The notes beneath the pieces were generated by a model. It was not told where the DNA came from. It did no database searches and worked only from the letters and a program-made list of their open reading frames with translations. A stretch of 64,000 nucleotides of DNA from Sphingomonas pruni NBRC 15498 (lineage in GTDB: Bacteria; Pseudomonadota; Alphaproteobacteria; Sphingomonadales; Sphingomonadaceae): the NCBI RefSeq assembly GCF_001598455.1, contig NZ_BCYZ01000006.1, positions 61,480 through 125,479 of the forward strand. Reading direction: 5' to 3'. The position numbers and the translations under genes were made by a program. This document shows, in pieces, positions 1-7,053 of the stretch; position 1 is the stretch's first letter; each line of letters opens with the position of its first letter.

Positions 1-56
1 GCCCCCGGGCGCTGGCGAAAGCCTCGTCCCTCCTCCAGGACAGTGAACCAATAAAC

Positions 57-722
57 ATGGCTGACACGATTGCTCCCAAGGTGCCTGCAAAGGCGCCGCT
101 CGATCCGCGCGCGAAGCGCGTCCTGTGGTTGGGCATCGTGCTCGCCGTGCTGGGCGCCGGTGCGCTGCTATTCAGCATGTTCATGTGGTGGGGCGGCAGC
201 GCGCGCGACTCGCTGTCGATGACGTTCAATTCCTGGGCGCCGGGCGTGAAGACCACCGCGTCTGGCCTGCAATACAAGGTTCTGACGCCGGGCAAGGGCA
301 AGAACCCGACCGACACCGACGTGGCGCTGATCAACTACGAAGGCAAGTTGCTCGACGGCACCACCTTCGACAAGTCGCAGCAACCGACGCCGATGCCGAT
401 CAAGGGCGTCGTTCCGGGTTTCAGCGAAGCGCTGAAGCTGATGAGCAAGGGCGCGAAGTTCCGCGTCTGGATCCCCGCCAAGCTAGGTTATGGCGAGAAG
501 GGCGCGGGCCCGATTCCGGCCAATGCGACCCTGGTGTTCGACATCGAACTGATCGACTTCCTGCCACAGGCGGTGATCGACCAATATCAGCAGCAGATGA
601 TGCAGAAGATGGGCGGTGCCGGCGGTGCGGGCGGACCTCCCGGCGCCGGTGGCGCCGCTCCGGGCGGCGAGCCTGCTCCGACGGGCAACGTTGCGGCGCC
701 CGCCGCGCCGACCGGCAAGTAG
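57..722 (+). CDS. Membrane-anchored FKBP-type peptidyl-prolyl cis-trans isomerase
   Basis: The 221-aa protein has a short basic cytoplasmic N-terminus, one hydrophobic segment at about residues 24-46, an FKBP domain at about 66-170 (GLQYKVL, LINYEGKLLDGTTFD, VPGFSEALKLM, WIPAKLGYG, LVFDIELIDF) and a Gly/Ala/Pro-rich tail from about 185. FKBP proteins catalyse cis-trans isomerisation of peptidyl-proline bonds; the anchor suggests the domain faces the periplasm. A second FKBP gene follows after 9 bp, and the two domains are clearly paralogous (the VPGFSEALKLM segment is shared), which points to tandem duplication. The start is the first ATG, with an AGGA stretch upstream that is somewhat distant. 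Family assignment is secure; the client is unknown. Confidence 0.93.
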   Translation: MADTIAPKVPAKAPLDPRAKRVLWLGIVLAVLGAGALLFSMFMWWGGSARDSLSMTFNSWAPGVKTTASGLQYKVLTPGKGKNPTDTDVALINYEGKLLDGTTFDKSQQPTPMPIKGVVPGFSEALKLMSKGAKFRVWIPAKLGYGEKGAGPIPANATLVFDIELIDFLPQAVIDQYQQQMMQKMGGAGGAGGPPGAGGAAPGGEPAPTGNVAAPAAPTGK

Positions 723-731
723 GCGATAGCC

Positions 732-1277
732 ATGAGCCTGAGGGTTGCGGCGGCTTGCCTGATCGGCGCGGCATCGATTAGCGCGGCCGTGGCGCCCGTT
801 CTTGCGCACAAAAGGGCACCGGCCGCCAAGCGGACTACAACCGCCAAGCGAACTGCAGCTGCCAAGGCACCGGCGGTGGCGCTGTCGCCCGAGGACGCGT
901 TCCTGGCCAAGAATCGCAAGCTGCGCGGCGTAATCCAGACCGCGTCGGGCATCCAATATCGGGTGATCAAGCCGGCGACCGGGCCGCACCCTGCCGATAC
1001 TGACGTCGCCTTGGTCAATTACGAGGGCAAGTTGGTCGACGGTACGAGCTTCGACAAATCGACCCAGCCGACGCCGATGCCTGTCGCGGCAGTGGTGCCC
1101 GGTTTCAGCGAAGCGCTGAAACTGATGGCCAAGGGCGAGACGCTACGCGTGTGGATCCCGTCGCGGCTGGCTTATGGCGCCGAGGATCAGCGCGATGAGC
1201 AAGGCAAGGTCGTCATTCCGGGCAAGTCCACCCTGGTGTTCGACATCGAGCTGATCGACTTTCAACCGCGATCCTGA
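732..1277 (+). CDS. Exported FKBP-type peptidyl-prolyl cis-trans isomerase
   Basis: The 181-aa protein starts with a signal-peptide-like segment (residues 1-26, ending near VLA-HK). A Lys/Ala/Thr-rich linker (about 27-50) precedes an FKBP domain at about 70-180 (IQYRVI, LVNYEGKLVDGTSFD, VVPGFSEALKLMAKGE, LVFDIELIDF). It lies 9 bp behind a membrane-anchored paralogue and is probably cotranscribed with it. It should act as a periplasmic prolyl isomerase and folding helper. Unlike its neighbour it has no C-terminal low-complexity tail but has a few extra residues (DQRDEQGKVV) before the last strand. Confidence 0.92.
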   Translation: MSLRVAAACLIGAASISAAVAPVLAHKRAPAAKRTTTAKRTAAAKAPAVALSPEDAFLAKNRKLRGVIQTASGIQYRVIKPATGPHPADTDVALVNYEGKLVDGTSFDKSTQPTPMPVAAVVPGFSEALKLMAKGETLRVWIPSRLAYGAEDQRDEQGKVVIPGKSTLVFDIELIDFQPRS

Positions 1278-1412
1278 TCCCGGCGGGGCGCGATGCTTCG
1301 GCCAGTCAAGCGGAACTGCCCATCCGTTACCGTTGCGCACAAGCCTGGCTGCACATAGCGCACTTGCATTAGACCCGGTCCGGGCGCATCGGCACTGGGC
1401 AAGGAGGTGGCG

Positions 1413-2891
1413 ATGACTGCCGCTGAGACTGCCTTGCTGCTAGCCCGGCTTCAGTTCGGGTTTACCGTCAGCTTTCATTTCATTTTCCCCAGCTTTTCGA
1501 TCGGCTTGGCGAGTTACCTGATGGTGCTCGAAGGGCTGCGGTTGCGCACGGGAAAGCCGGTCTATCTCGACCTTTTCCGGTTCTGGGTGAAGATCTTCGC
1601 GGTCGCGTTCGCCATGGGCGTCGTGTCCGGGATCGTCATGTCCTATCAGTTCGGCACCAACTGGTCGGTTTTCTCCGACAAGGCCGGACCGGTGATCGGG
1701 CCGCTGATGGCCTATGAAGTGCTGACCGCCTTCTTCCTCGAAGCGGGTTTCCTGGGCGTGATGCTGTTCGGGATGAAGCGCGTGGGGAAGGGCCTGCATT
1801 TCGCCGCGACCTGCATGGTTGCGCTCGGCACCTTCATTTCCGCTTTCTGGATCCTAAGCGTCAACAGCTGGATGCAGACGCCGACCGGCTTCGCCATGAA
1901 TGCGCAGGGGCAGTTCGTCGTCGCCGGATCCTGGGCGGCGGTGATCTTCAACCCCAGCTTTCCGAATCGCTTGGTGCACACAGTGATTGCGGCATACCTG
2001 ACGACGTCGCTGGTGGTGGGGGCGTGCGGGGCCTGGCATTTGCTCACCGATGCACGGCGCCGCGGCAAAGCCGCGTCGTCGGACGAGCCTGCCGGCTCGC
2101 CGGCCGCCGTGACGAGTCCTCATCCTACTGCGTCGGGCGAGGCCGTCCGCACCATGTTCTCGATGGCGATGTGGATGGCCGCTTTGGTCGCGCCGGTGCA
2201 AATATTGGCCGGCGATATGCAGGGTCTCAATACGCTCCAGCATCAGCCGGCGAAAGTGCTGGCGATGGAAGGCGATTTCGATCCGAGTCCGAACGGCGCG
2301 CCGCTGATCCTGTTCGGCCTGCCCTCCAACGCGGACGGCAAGGTCCATTACAAGGTTGAGATACCCTATGCCGGGTCGCTGATCCTGAAGCACGACCCCC
2401 ATGCTCCGCTTCAGGGATTGAAGGATTTCCCGCGCGATCAATGGGCGCCGGTGGCAGTCGTTTTCTGGTCGTTCCGCGTGATGGTCGGGCTGGGCTTCGC
2501 GATGCTCGGACTGGGACTCTGGAGCCTGGCTGCGCGGACGCGGCGCAAGTTGTACGACTGGAAGTGGCTGCATCGCGCCGCGTTGGTGATGGGGCCGTCG
2601 GGCTTCGTCGCGGTGATCGCCGGGTGGATCACGACCGAGGTCGGGCGCCAGCCCTGGACGATTTACGGCCTGCTCAGGACTAGCCAGTCGGCCTCGCCGC
2701 TGGCGACGCCGGCTGTCGCAACCTCGCTGGCGGCGTTCGTCGTCGTATACTTCGCGGTATTCGGGATTGGCGTCTGGTACATCCTGAAGCTGATGCAGAA
2801 GGGGCCCGGGGCGCACGAAGCCGAATTGTCGGACGCGCCCATCCGGAGCGCCGGCATCACGCCCGTCGCGCAGATGGGAGACGAGGCATGA
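1413..2891 (+). CDS. cydA: Cytochrome bd-type quinol oxidase subunit I (cyanide-insensitive type)
   Basis: Subunit I of a bd-type oxidase, which oxidises quinol and reduces O2 to water in the inner membrane. The N-terminus (LLLARLQFGFTVSFHFIFP) carries the conserved haem-ligand His region. QPAK in the periplasmic part and GRQPW near residue 410 are family hallmarks; GRQPW together with the short Q-loop (about 492 aa in total) is typical of the CioA/cyanide-insensitive branch. Multiple transmembrane helices are evident. A GTG at 1407 is possible, but AAGGAGG at 1401-1407 sits 5 nt before the ATG at 1413, so I chose that start. cydB follows with a 4-bp ATGA overlap, which indicates translational coupling. 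Confidence 0.95.
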   Translation: MTAAETALLLARLQFGFTVSFHFIFPSFSIGLASYLMVLEGLRLRTGKPVYLDLFRFWVKIFAVAFAMGVVSGIVMSYQFGTNWSVFSDKAGPVIGPLMAYEVLTAFFLEAGFLGVMLFGMKRVGKGLHFAATCMVALGTFISAFWILSVNSWMQTPTGFAMNAQGQFVVAGSWAAVIFNPSFPNRLVHTVIAAYLTTSLVVGACGAWHLLTDARRRGKAASSDEPAGSPAAVTSPHPTASGEAVRTMFSMAMWMAALVAPVQILAGDMQGLNTLQHQPAKVLAMEGDFDPSPNGAPLILFGLPSNADGKVHYKVEIPYAGSLILKHDPHAPLQGLKDFPRDQWAPVAVVFWSFRVMVGLGFAMLGLGLWSLAARTRRKLYDWKWLHRAALVMGPSGFVAVIAGWITTEVGRQPWTIYGLLRTSQSASPLATPAVATSLAAFVVVYFAVFGIGVWYILKLMQKGPGAHEAELSDAPIRSAGITPVAQMGDEA

Positions 2892-3898
2892 CCGTCGACC
2901 CCACGCTCGCTTATATCTGGGCGTTCGTCATCGCCTTCGCCGTCTTCATGTACGTGGTGATGGACGGGTTCGACCTGGGCATCGGTATCCTGTTCCCGGC
3001 GTTCGGCGTCGGTGAGGAGCGCGACCAGGCGATGAACGCGATCGCGCCCGTCTGGGACGGTAACGAGACGTGGCTGGTGCTGGGCGGCGGCGGGCTGATG
3101 GCGGCCTTCCCGCTCGCCTTCGCGATCCTGATGCCGGCAATGTACCCGCCGATCATCGCGATGTTGCTCGGCCTGGTGTTTCGTGGCGTCGCGTTCGAGT
3201 TTCGCTGGCGCGATCCGCGGCACCGCGGATTCTGGGATTTCGCGTTTACGGCAGGATCGGTCACCGCGGCATTGGCGCAGGGGATCGTGCTCGGGGCGCT
3301 GCTCCAGGGAGTGAACGTTTCCGGCCGCGCCTATGGCGGCGGCTGGCTCGACTGGCTGTCGCCTTTCTCGCTGCTCACCGGCGTTGGGACGGTCGCGGCT
3401 TATGCGCTGCTCGGCAGCTGCTGGCTGATCTTCAAGACCGAGGGCGGGACACAGGCCCACGCCTATCGCCTGGCGAAAATCGCCGGAATCGCCGCGGCTG
3501 TGGCGGTGATCGCGGTGAGCGCCGCGACGCCCTTCCTCGATCATCTTTATTACCGGCGCTGGTTCACCTTCCCGAACGTGCTGGTTGCGGCTCAAGTGCC
3601 GTTGCTGGTGGCGGTCTTGTCGCTCGTCTTTTGGTGGGCGTTGCTCAGGAAGAAGGAGTTGTTGCCCTTCCTGCTGACGCTCGCCCTCTACTTGCTCTGC
3701 TTCATCGGGCTGGGGATCAGCATGTTTCCCGACATCGTGCCGGGATCGGTGTCGATCGTGCAGGCGGCATCGCCGGCGATCAGCCAGACCTTCATGCTGA
3801 TCGGCACCGTTATCATGGTGCCCCTGATCCTGGCGTACACCGGCTGGTCGTACTGGGTGTTCCGCGGCAAGGTCGGCGAATCGGGCGGTTATCATTGA
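2888..3898 (+). CDS. cydB: Cytochrome bd-type quinol oxidase subunit II
   Basis: The 336-aa polytopic membrane protein has the CydB signature near the N-terminus (VVMDGFDLGIGILFP) and further conserved segments (WDGNETWLVLGGGGLMAAFP, GVAFEFRWRD). With subunit I it forms the bd oxidase core; subunit II contributes to haem pocket stability and oxygen or proton access. The length is normal for the family. The start overlaps the end of cydA by 4 bp and the stop overlaps the next small gene by 1 bp, so the three genes form a tight operon. Confidence 0.95.
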   Translation: MTVDPTLAYIWAFVIAFAVFMYVVMDGFDLGIGILFPAFGVGEERDQAMNAIAPVWDGNETWLVLGGGGLMAAFPLAFAILMPAMYPPIIAMLLGLVFRGVAFEFRWRDPRHRGFWDFAFTAGSVTAALAQGIVLGALLQGVNVSGRAYGGGWLDWLSPFSLLTGVGTVAAYALLGSCWLIFKTEGGTQAHAYRLAKIAGIAAAVAVIAVSAATPFLDHLYYRRWFTFPNVLVAAQVPLLVAVLSLVFWWALLRKKELLPFLLTLALYLLCFIGLGISMFPDIVPGSVSIVQAASPAISQTFMLIGTVIMVPLILAYTGWSYWVFRGKVGESGGYH

Positions 3899-4017
3899 TG
3901 GCCGAAGACGCCGGTCCATTGTGGAAGCGACTCTGCTGGATGGCGGCGATCTGGACGGCTAGCGTCGGGGCGCTGGCGGTTGTCGCGATGGCGATTCGTG
4001 CGGTGCTTCACGCTTGA
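3898..4017 (+). CDS. DUF2474 small subunit of cytochrome bd oxidase (CydX-like)
   Basis: A 39-aa protein with a Trp-containing amphipathic start (PLWKRLCWMAAIWTASVGAL) followed by a single hydrophobic helix. This matches the DUF2474 family of tiny membrane proteins encoded right after cydB in CIO-type operons. Its ATG overlaps the cydB stop codon by 1 bp (TGATG), which argues for coupling and for a role as a third, stabilising subunit comparable to CydX. The role is inferred from position and family pattern. Confidence 0.85.
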   Translation: MAEDAGPLWKRLCWMAAIWTASVGALAVVAMAIRAVLHA

Positions 4018-4066
4018 TCGCCTGCGGTTGCTGGGCCAGTGAAGCGACACGATGACGGGGGAAGAC

Positions 4067-4372
4067 ATGTCGCAGGAACGGCTCACGCTCGATGATTTCG
4101 CACCGCATGTCGGTACCGACTTCACGGTGCCTGCGGAGGAGGATTCCGTATTGATTCACTTCACGCTGACCGAGGTTAAAGCGCTGAGCCACAAGCCCGG
4201 CTTCGGCGACTTCCGCGATCCGTTCCAGCTGACGTTCACGGTCGCGATGCCCGATGTCTTCCCGCAGGGCCTGTATCCGATGGCGCATCCGGTCATGGGT
4301 GAGCACGAGATCTTCTTGGTGCCTGCGGCAAGGACTGATACCGGCGTCAATTATTGCGCTACGTTCAACTGA
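4067..4372 (+). CDS. DUF6916 family protein
   Basis: A protein of about 101 aa with the DUF6916 pattern: LTLDDFAPHVGTDF at the start, DPFQLTF in the middle, then PQGLYPMAHPVMG and a C-terminal EIFLVPAARTD...ATFN. The function of the family is unknown. In related genomes it accompanies tail-collar (MdpB-like) genes, as it does here. An ATG at 4052 is in frame, but GGGGGA just before 4067 favours the later start. The 3' end overlaps the convergent GNAT gene by 8 bp. Confidence 0.75.
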   Translation: MSQERLTLDDFAPHVGTDFTVPAEEDSVLIHFTLTEVKALSHKPGFGDFRDPFQLTFTVAMPDVFPQGLYPMAHPVMGEHEIFLVPAARTDTGVNYCATFN

Positions 4373-4895
4373 CGCCGTCCGGCGTCCAGTCCATTTCCAG
4401 GTATACTTCTTCTTCGAGGATGACCTTGAACCCCATCCGGTCGTAAAGCGATTTCGCAGGGTTGACCCGCTCGACGAAGATATCGACGCCTTTCCGCCGA
4501 TTACGCGCATACTCCTGAATCGCAGAGAGGATGGCGGTGCCGACCCCCCCGCCGCGCGCGTCTGGGATCAGCGCAATATCCAGGATGTGGACCCGCGTCT
4601 GACGTTCGTCGACATATAGCCGACCGATCGGGCTTCCGTTGCGCTCGAGCACATCGAAGGCCGCATTGGGATAAAAGGTCCTGTAATGATGGCGCTGCGC
4701 GCCGAACTGATGAATCAGAAAAGCCCGTTTTTGATCCGGCGTCCAAGACACCAGAGTCAGTTCATCCGCCCTTGTCGAGGCGAAAACCTGCATCAGGAAC
4801 GGCAAGTCGCCATCGGTCTCCGGCCTGAGTGCGAGACCCATCGACCGCAAAGCCTCCGGCAAGGCGAATGCCGGAGGCCCAGGAATGTCGTGCAT
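4365..4895 (-). CDS. GNAT family N-acetyltransferase
   Basis: The 176-aa protein has a GNAT fold: an early strand (MGLALRPETDGDLPFLMQVF), the acetyl-CoA loop IPDARGGGVGTAIL (Q/RxxGxG/A type) at about 118-131 and a C-terminal NPAKSLYDRMGF motif. The substrate is unknown. It lies 11 bp downstream of three tail-collar genes on the same strand and probably shares their transcript, so it may modify one of their products. It is convergent with the DUF6916 gene. Confidence 0.87.
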   Translation of the reverse strand: MHDIPGPPAFALPEALRSMGLALRPETDGDLPFLMQVFASTRADELTLVSWTPDQKRAFLIHQFGAQRHHYRTFYPNAAFDVLERNGSPIGRLYVDERQTRVHILDIALIPDARGGGVGTAILSAIQEYARNRRKGVDIFVERVNPAKSLYDRMGFKVILEEEVYLEMDWTPDGVS

Positions 4896-4906
4896 GAGCG
4901 TGTCGA

Positions 4907-5437
4907 TCAGTTCCGTGACGGGAATACGCCAAACAAGCAGATGATGAACGTAACCGCCAGATAAGGCTGCGTGTTGTTATGCGGCTGCGATCCGCCAACG
5001 ATCGTGATCGATTGCGGCGCCAAATTGACGGGGTTGCCGACCACCGTGCCGTACAATTGGTTCGGCGACGAATTGGTGAACAGCGTATTGCTCGCCGGGG
5101 TCCCTACGGGGGTCGAATTCGCGATCACCGCTCCGGAAATCGCGTGGCTATGCATCGGCATCTCTTGGCTGAGCAACGTGACGCTGTTCTCGCCGGCAAC
5201 CTCACCAATCACTCGCGGCGATAGGCCGGCGCCATTCCCCTGGTGCATCGCCGCGCGGCCACGCAGATCGGGGAGCGCGTATGTCGAGGTTCCGTTGCCG
5301 CCGTAAAACGTCCCGATCAACGAAAACAATGCAGTATTCTGGGAGATCGCCATGATCTGGCCGTCGCACAACGCCCAGTTGCGCGGCGCGAAATTGCCCG
5401 CGAACATCCGGATTTCAGCCACGAAGGGATCGCTCAT
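4907..5437 (-). CDS. Tail-collar domain protein (MdpB-like), copy 3 of 3
   Basis: The 176-aa protein has the tail-collar start (FVAEIRMFAGNFAPRNWALCDGQ), then a YGGNGTSTYALPDLRGR core, GLSPRVIGEVAGE, a PMHSHAI segment and the HNNTQPYLAV...GVFPSRN end typical of the microcystin-dependent-protein / phage tail collar family. These are small phage-fibre-like proteins of unclear cellular role. It is the promoter-distal member of three tandem paralogues and is separated by 16 bp from the previous one. No other phage structural gene is present. Confidence 0.9.
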   Translation of the reverse strand: MSDPFVAEIRMFAGNFAPRNWALCDGQIMAISQNTALFSLIGTFYGGNGTSTYALPDLRGRAAMHQGNGAGLSPRVIGEVAGENSVTLLSQEMPMHSHAISGAVIANSTPVGTPASNTLFTNSSPNQLYGTVVGNPVNLAPQSITIVGGSQPHNNTQPYLAVTFIICLFGVFPSRN

Positions 5438-5453
5438 TTTTAGTCCTTTCGGA

Positions 5454-6011
5454 TCAATTCTGCGAGGGGAACACGCCTTCGAGCGCGATAATGAAACTGA
5501 TGCAGAGAAACGGCATCACGTTGTCGTGCGGCAGGTTGCTGCCGGCATTGCCGATGATGCCTGCCAGCATCGGCTTCAGGTCGCCTGCCGTCGGGGTCTT
5601 GGTTGGATCGGTGTAGAGCAGCGCCGAGTTCCCGCCGACCGCCTGTTTGGGCCGGCACGGCATGGTATTTGGCGCCGGGGCGTCGTTGGTAGGATCTACA
5701 TTATTGGCGACCGGCTGGTGATTGTGGACCGGCATCTGCGTAGACAAGAGCGTGACCGTCTCCGTTCCCGCCATCTCGCCGATGATGCGGTTTGAAAGCC
5801 CGGGTCCCTGTCCCTGATGCAGCGGGATACGCCCCTGCAGATTGGGCAGCGCGAACGTGGTCACGCCGTCGCCACCATAGATGGTGCCGATCAACGCAAA
5901 GAGCGCCTGGTTTTGCGAGATATCCATCAACTGGCCGCTGCAATACGCGTATCCTCGAGGGCTGAAATTCCCTCCGAACATTTTGACTTCACCAATAAAG
6001 GGGGTCGCCAT
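5454..6011 (-). CDS. Tail-collar domain protein (MdpB-like), copy 2 of 3
   Basis: The 185-aa paralogue keeps the family pattern: FIGEVKMFGGNFSPRGYAYC at the N-terminus, ISQNQALFALIGTIYGG, FALPNLQGRIPLHQGQGPGL, GEMAGTETVTLL, PVHNHQP and a C-terminal GVFPSQN. The middle (about 105-150) differs from the other two copies and probably forms the variable distal part. It is flanked by copies 1 and 3 on the same strand with short gaps (33 and 16 bp), consistent with one operon. Confidence 0.9.
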   Translation of the reverse strand: MATPFIGEVKMFGGNFSPRGYAYCSGQLMDISQNQALFALIGTIYGGDGVTTFALPNLQGRIPLHQGQGPGLSNRIIGEMAGTETVTLLSTQMPVHNHQPVANNVDPTNDAPAPNTMPCRPKQAVGGNSALLYTDPTKTPTAGDLKPMLAGIIGNAGSNLPHDNVMPFLCISFIIALEGVFPSQN

Positions 6012-6044
6012 GATAACCTCTCTGCGCGGTTTTCCGCCGTACGA

Positions 6045-6584
6045 TTAGTTGCTCGAAGGGTAGATTCCCTGCAGCGCGATGCAGGTGGTGAGCACCAGAT
6101 ATGGCTGCATGTTGTTGTGTGCCTGCCCACCGCCCGCGTTCGTCATGCTGAGCGGATTGAGATTGACGTACGAGGAATTGGGCGCGTTGTACGTCGCAAA
6201 ATAGTCCACCGCCTGCGTATCGACGTCATCGGCGAAGATGCCGCCCGCTACCGGCCTTCGCGTCGCGGCCGACGTCGATGCCGTGAACGGGTGGGTGTGG
6301 GCGGGCAGTTCGGTCAGCGTCAGCGTGTGATTCTCTTCACCGCCGACCTGGCCGAGGACCACGTTCGGCAGGCCGGGACCTTGGCCCCTATGAATGGGCG
6401 TGCGGCTGCGGAGATCGGGAAGACCGAAGATCGTCGTGCCGTTACCGCCATATGTGGTGCCGAGGAGGGAAAACAGGGCCTGGTTTTGTGCGATGGGCAG
6501 CAACTGGCCATTGCACATCGCCCAACCCTTGGGCGCGTAATTGAACGAAAAGGTCCTTATTTCGGCAAGAAAGGGAGAAGACAT
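6045..6584 (-). CDS. Tail-collar domain protein (MdpB-like), copy 1 of 3
   Basis: The 179-aa protein begins FLAEIRTFSFNYAPKGWAMCNGQ and carries IFGLPDLRSRTPIHRGQGPGLP, ELPAHTHPF and the C-terminal QPYLVLTTCIALQGIYPSSN. It is the first gene of the collar operon. Its start lies about 280 bp from the divergent RiPP precursor, so both may be controlled from the same intergenic region. Confidence 0.9.
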   Translation of the reverse strand: MSSPFLAEIRTFSFNYAPKGWAMCNGQLLPIAQNQALFSLLGTTYGGNGTTIFGLPDLRSRTPIHRGQGPGLPNVVLGQVGGEENHTLTLTELPAHTHPFTASTSAATRRPVAGGIFADDVDTQAVDYFATYNAPNSSYVNLNPLSMTNAGGGQAHNNMQPYLVLTTCIALQGIYPSSN

Positions 6585-6865
6585 GATTCCGGCCTCGCGC
6601 TCGTTTTTGCCTCATCCGAGGGGCGGCCGCGAATTCGCTACCTCCCCCAGACAGCGTTGATCGGTTCTTACGAAGGTTGGCGCCCGATTCCTAGCGTAGC
6701 AGTAAAAAAATCGCAAATAGGGCGGTCCACGCATAGAACCGCACGAAACAGGGACTACTCTTGATCTAAGTATCGTTCGGCTTGACCGCAGGCCATTGAA
6801 CGACGAATAAAGCGAACAGGGGTGCGGCATTGCCGCTACTTGCGAAAGATTCAGGGGAGACAGCA
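6585..6865. promoter_or_regulatory. Divergent intergenic region between collar operon and RiPP precursor
   Basis: This 281-bp region separates the start of the first tail-collar gene (minus strand) from the start of the precursor gene (plus strand). It includes AT-rich stretches (a run of A around 6704-6710 and the 6760-6810 part) unlike the GC-rich surroundings, as expected for promoters. I see no convincing -35/-10 pair or clear operator. GGGGAG near 6854-6859 is the precursor's ribosome binding site. Confidence 0.5.
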
Positions 6866-7036
6866 ATGCCGCCTGTCGAGCAGAATTCCGGTGATTCGGG
6901 CAACCATATCAATCGTAAGCGCTGGGAAACACCGGTGGTGATAGTGGCGTCGGCGCAGCACCAGACGCTTTCGAACCAAAATTCCGGCGGCGTGGACGTG
7001 GTCTATAGCAGCATTCCGACCAGCATCGGATCATAA
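6866..7036 (+). CDS. Putative RiPP (lasso-type) precursor peptide
   Basis: A 56-aa peptide. The leader has a basic patch and then a W-x-x-P motif (RKRWETPVVIV), similar to the Y/W-x-x-P element bound by the RRE/PqqD-type B1 protein in lasso systems. HQTL at residues 32-35 places Thr at -2 if the core starts at Ser36. Asp44 is then core residue 9, the usual ring-closing position. The core would be 21 residues and end in Ser56. Paeninodin-type precursors share HQT-[M/L], an acidic residue at position 9 and a C-terminal Ser that is phosphorylated. The ATG at 6866 has GGGGAG upstream, so I prefer it to an in-frame ATG at 6830. The cyclase, PqqD and kinase genes lie immediately beyond it, convergent. 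The class assignment is inference. Confidence 0.7.
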   Translation: MPPVEQNSGDSGNHINRKRWETPVVIVASAQHQTLSNQNSGGVDVVYSSIPTSIGS

Positions 7037-7053
7037 TAGGCGAAGACCGCATC

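Noticed and set aside
1..46. Possible 3' end of an upstream coding sequence
   Set aside because: Two frames end within the first 54 bases (TGA at 44, TAA at 52) and neither short tail is recognisable, so no partial gene is claimed.
4907..6584. Prophage remnant suggested by three tail-collar proteins
   Set aside because: No capsid, terminase, portal, integrase or other tail genes are nearby; the collar genes occur with DUF6916 and GNAT as a non-phage set.
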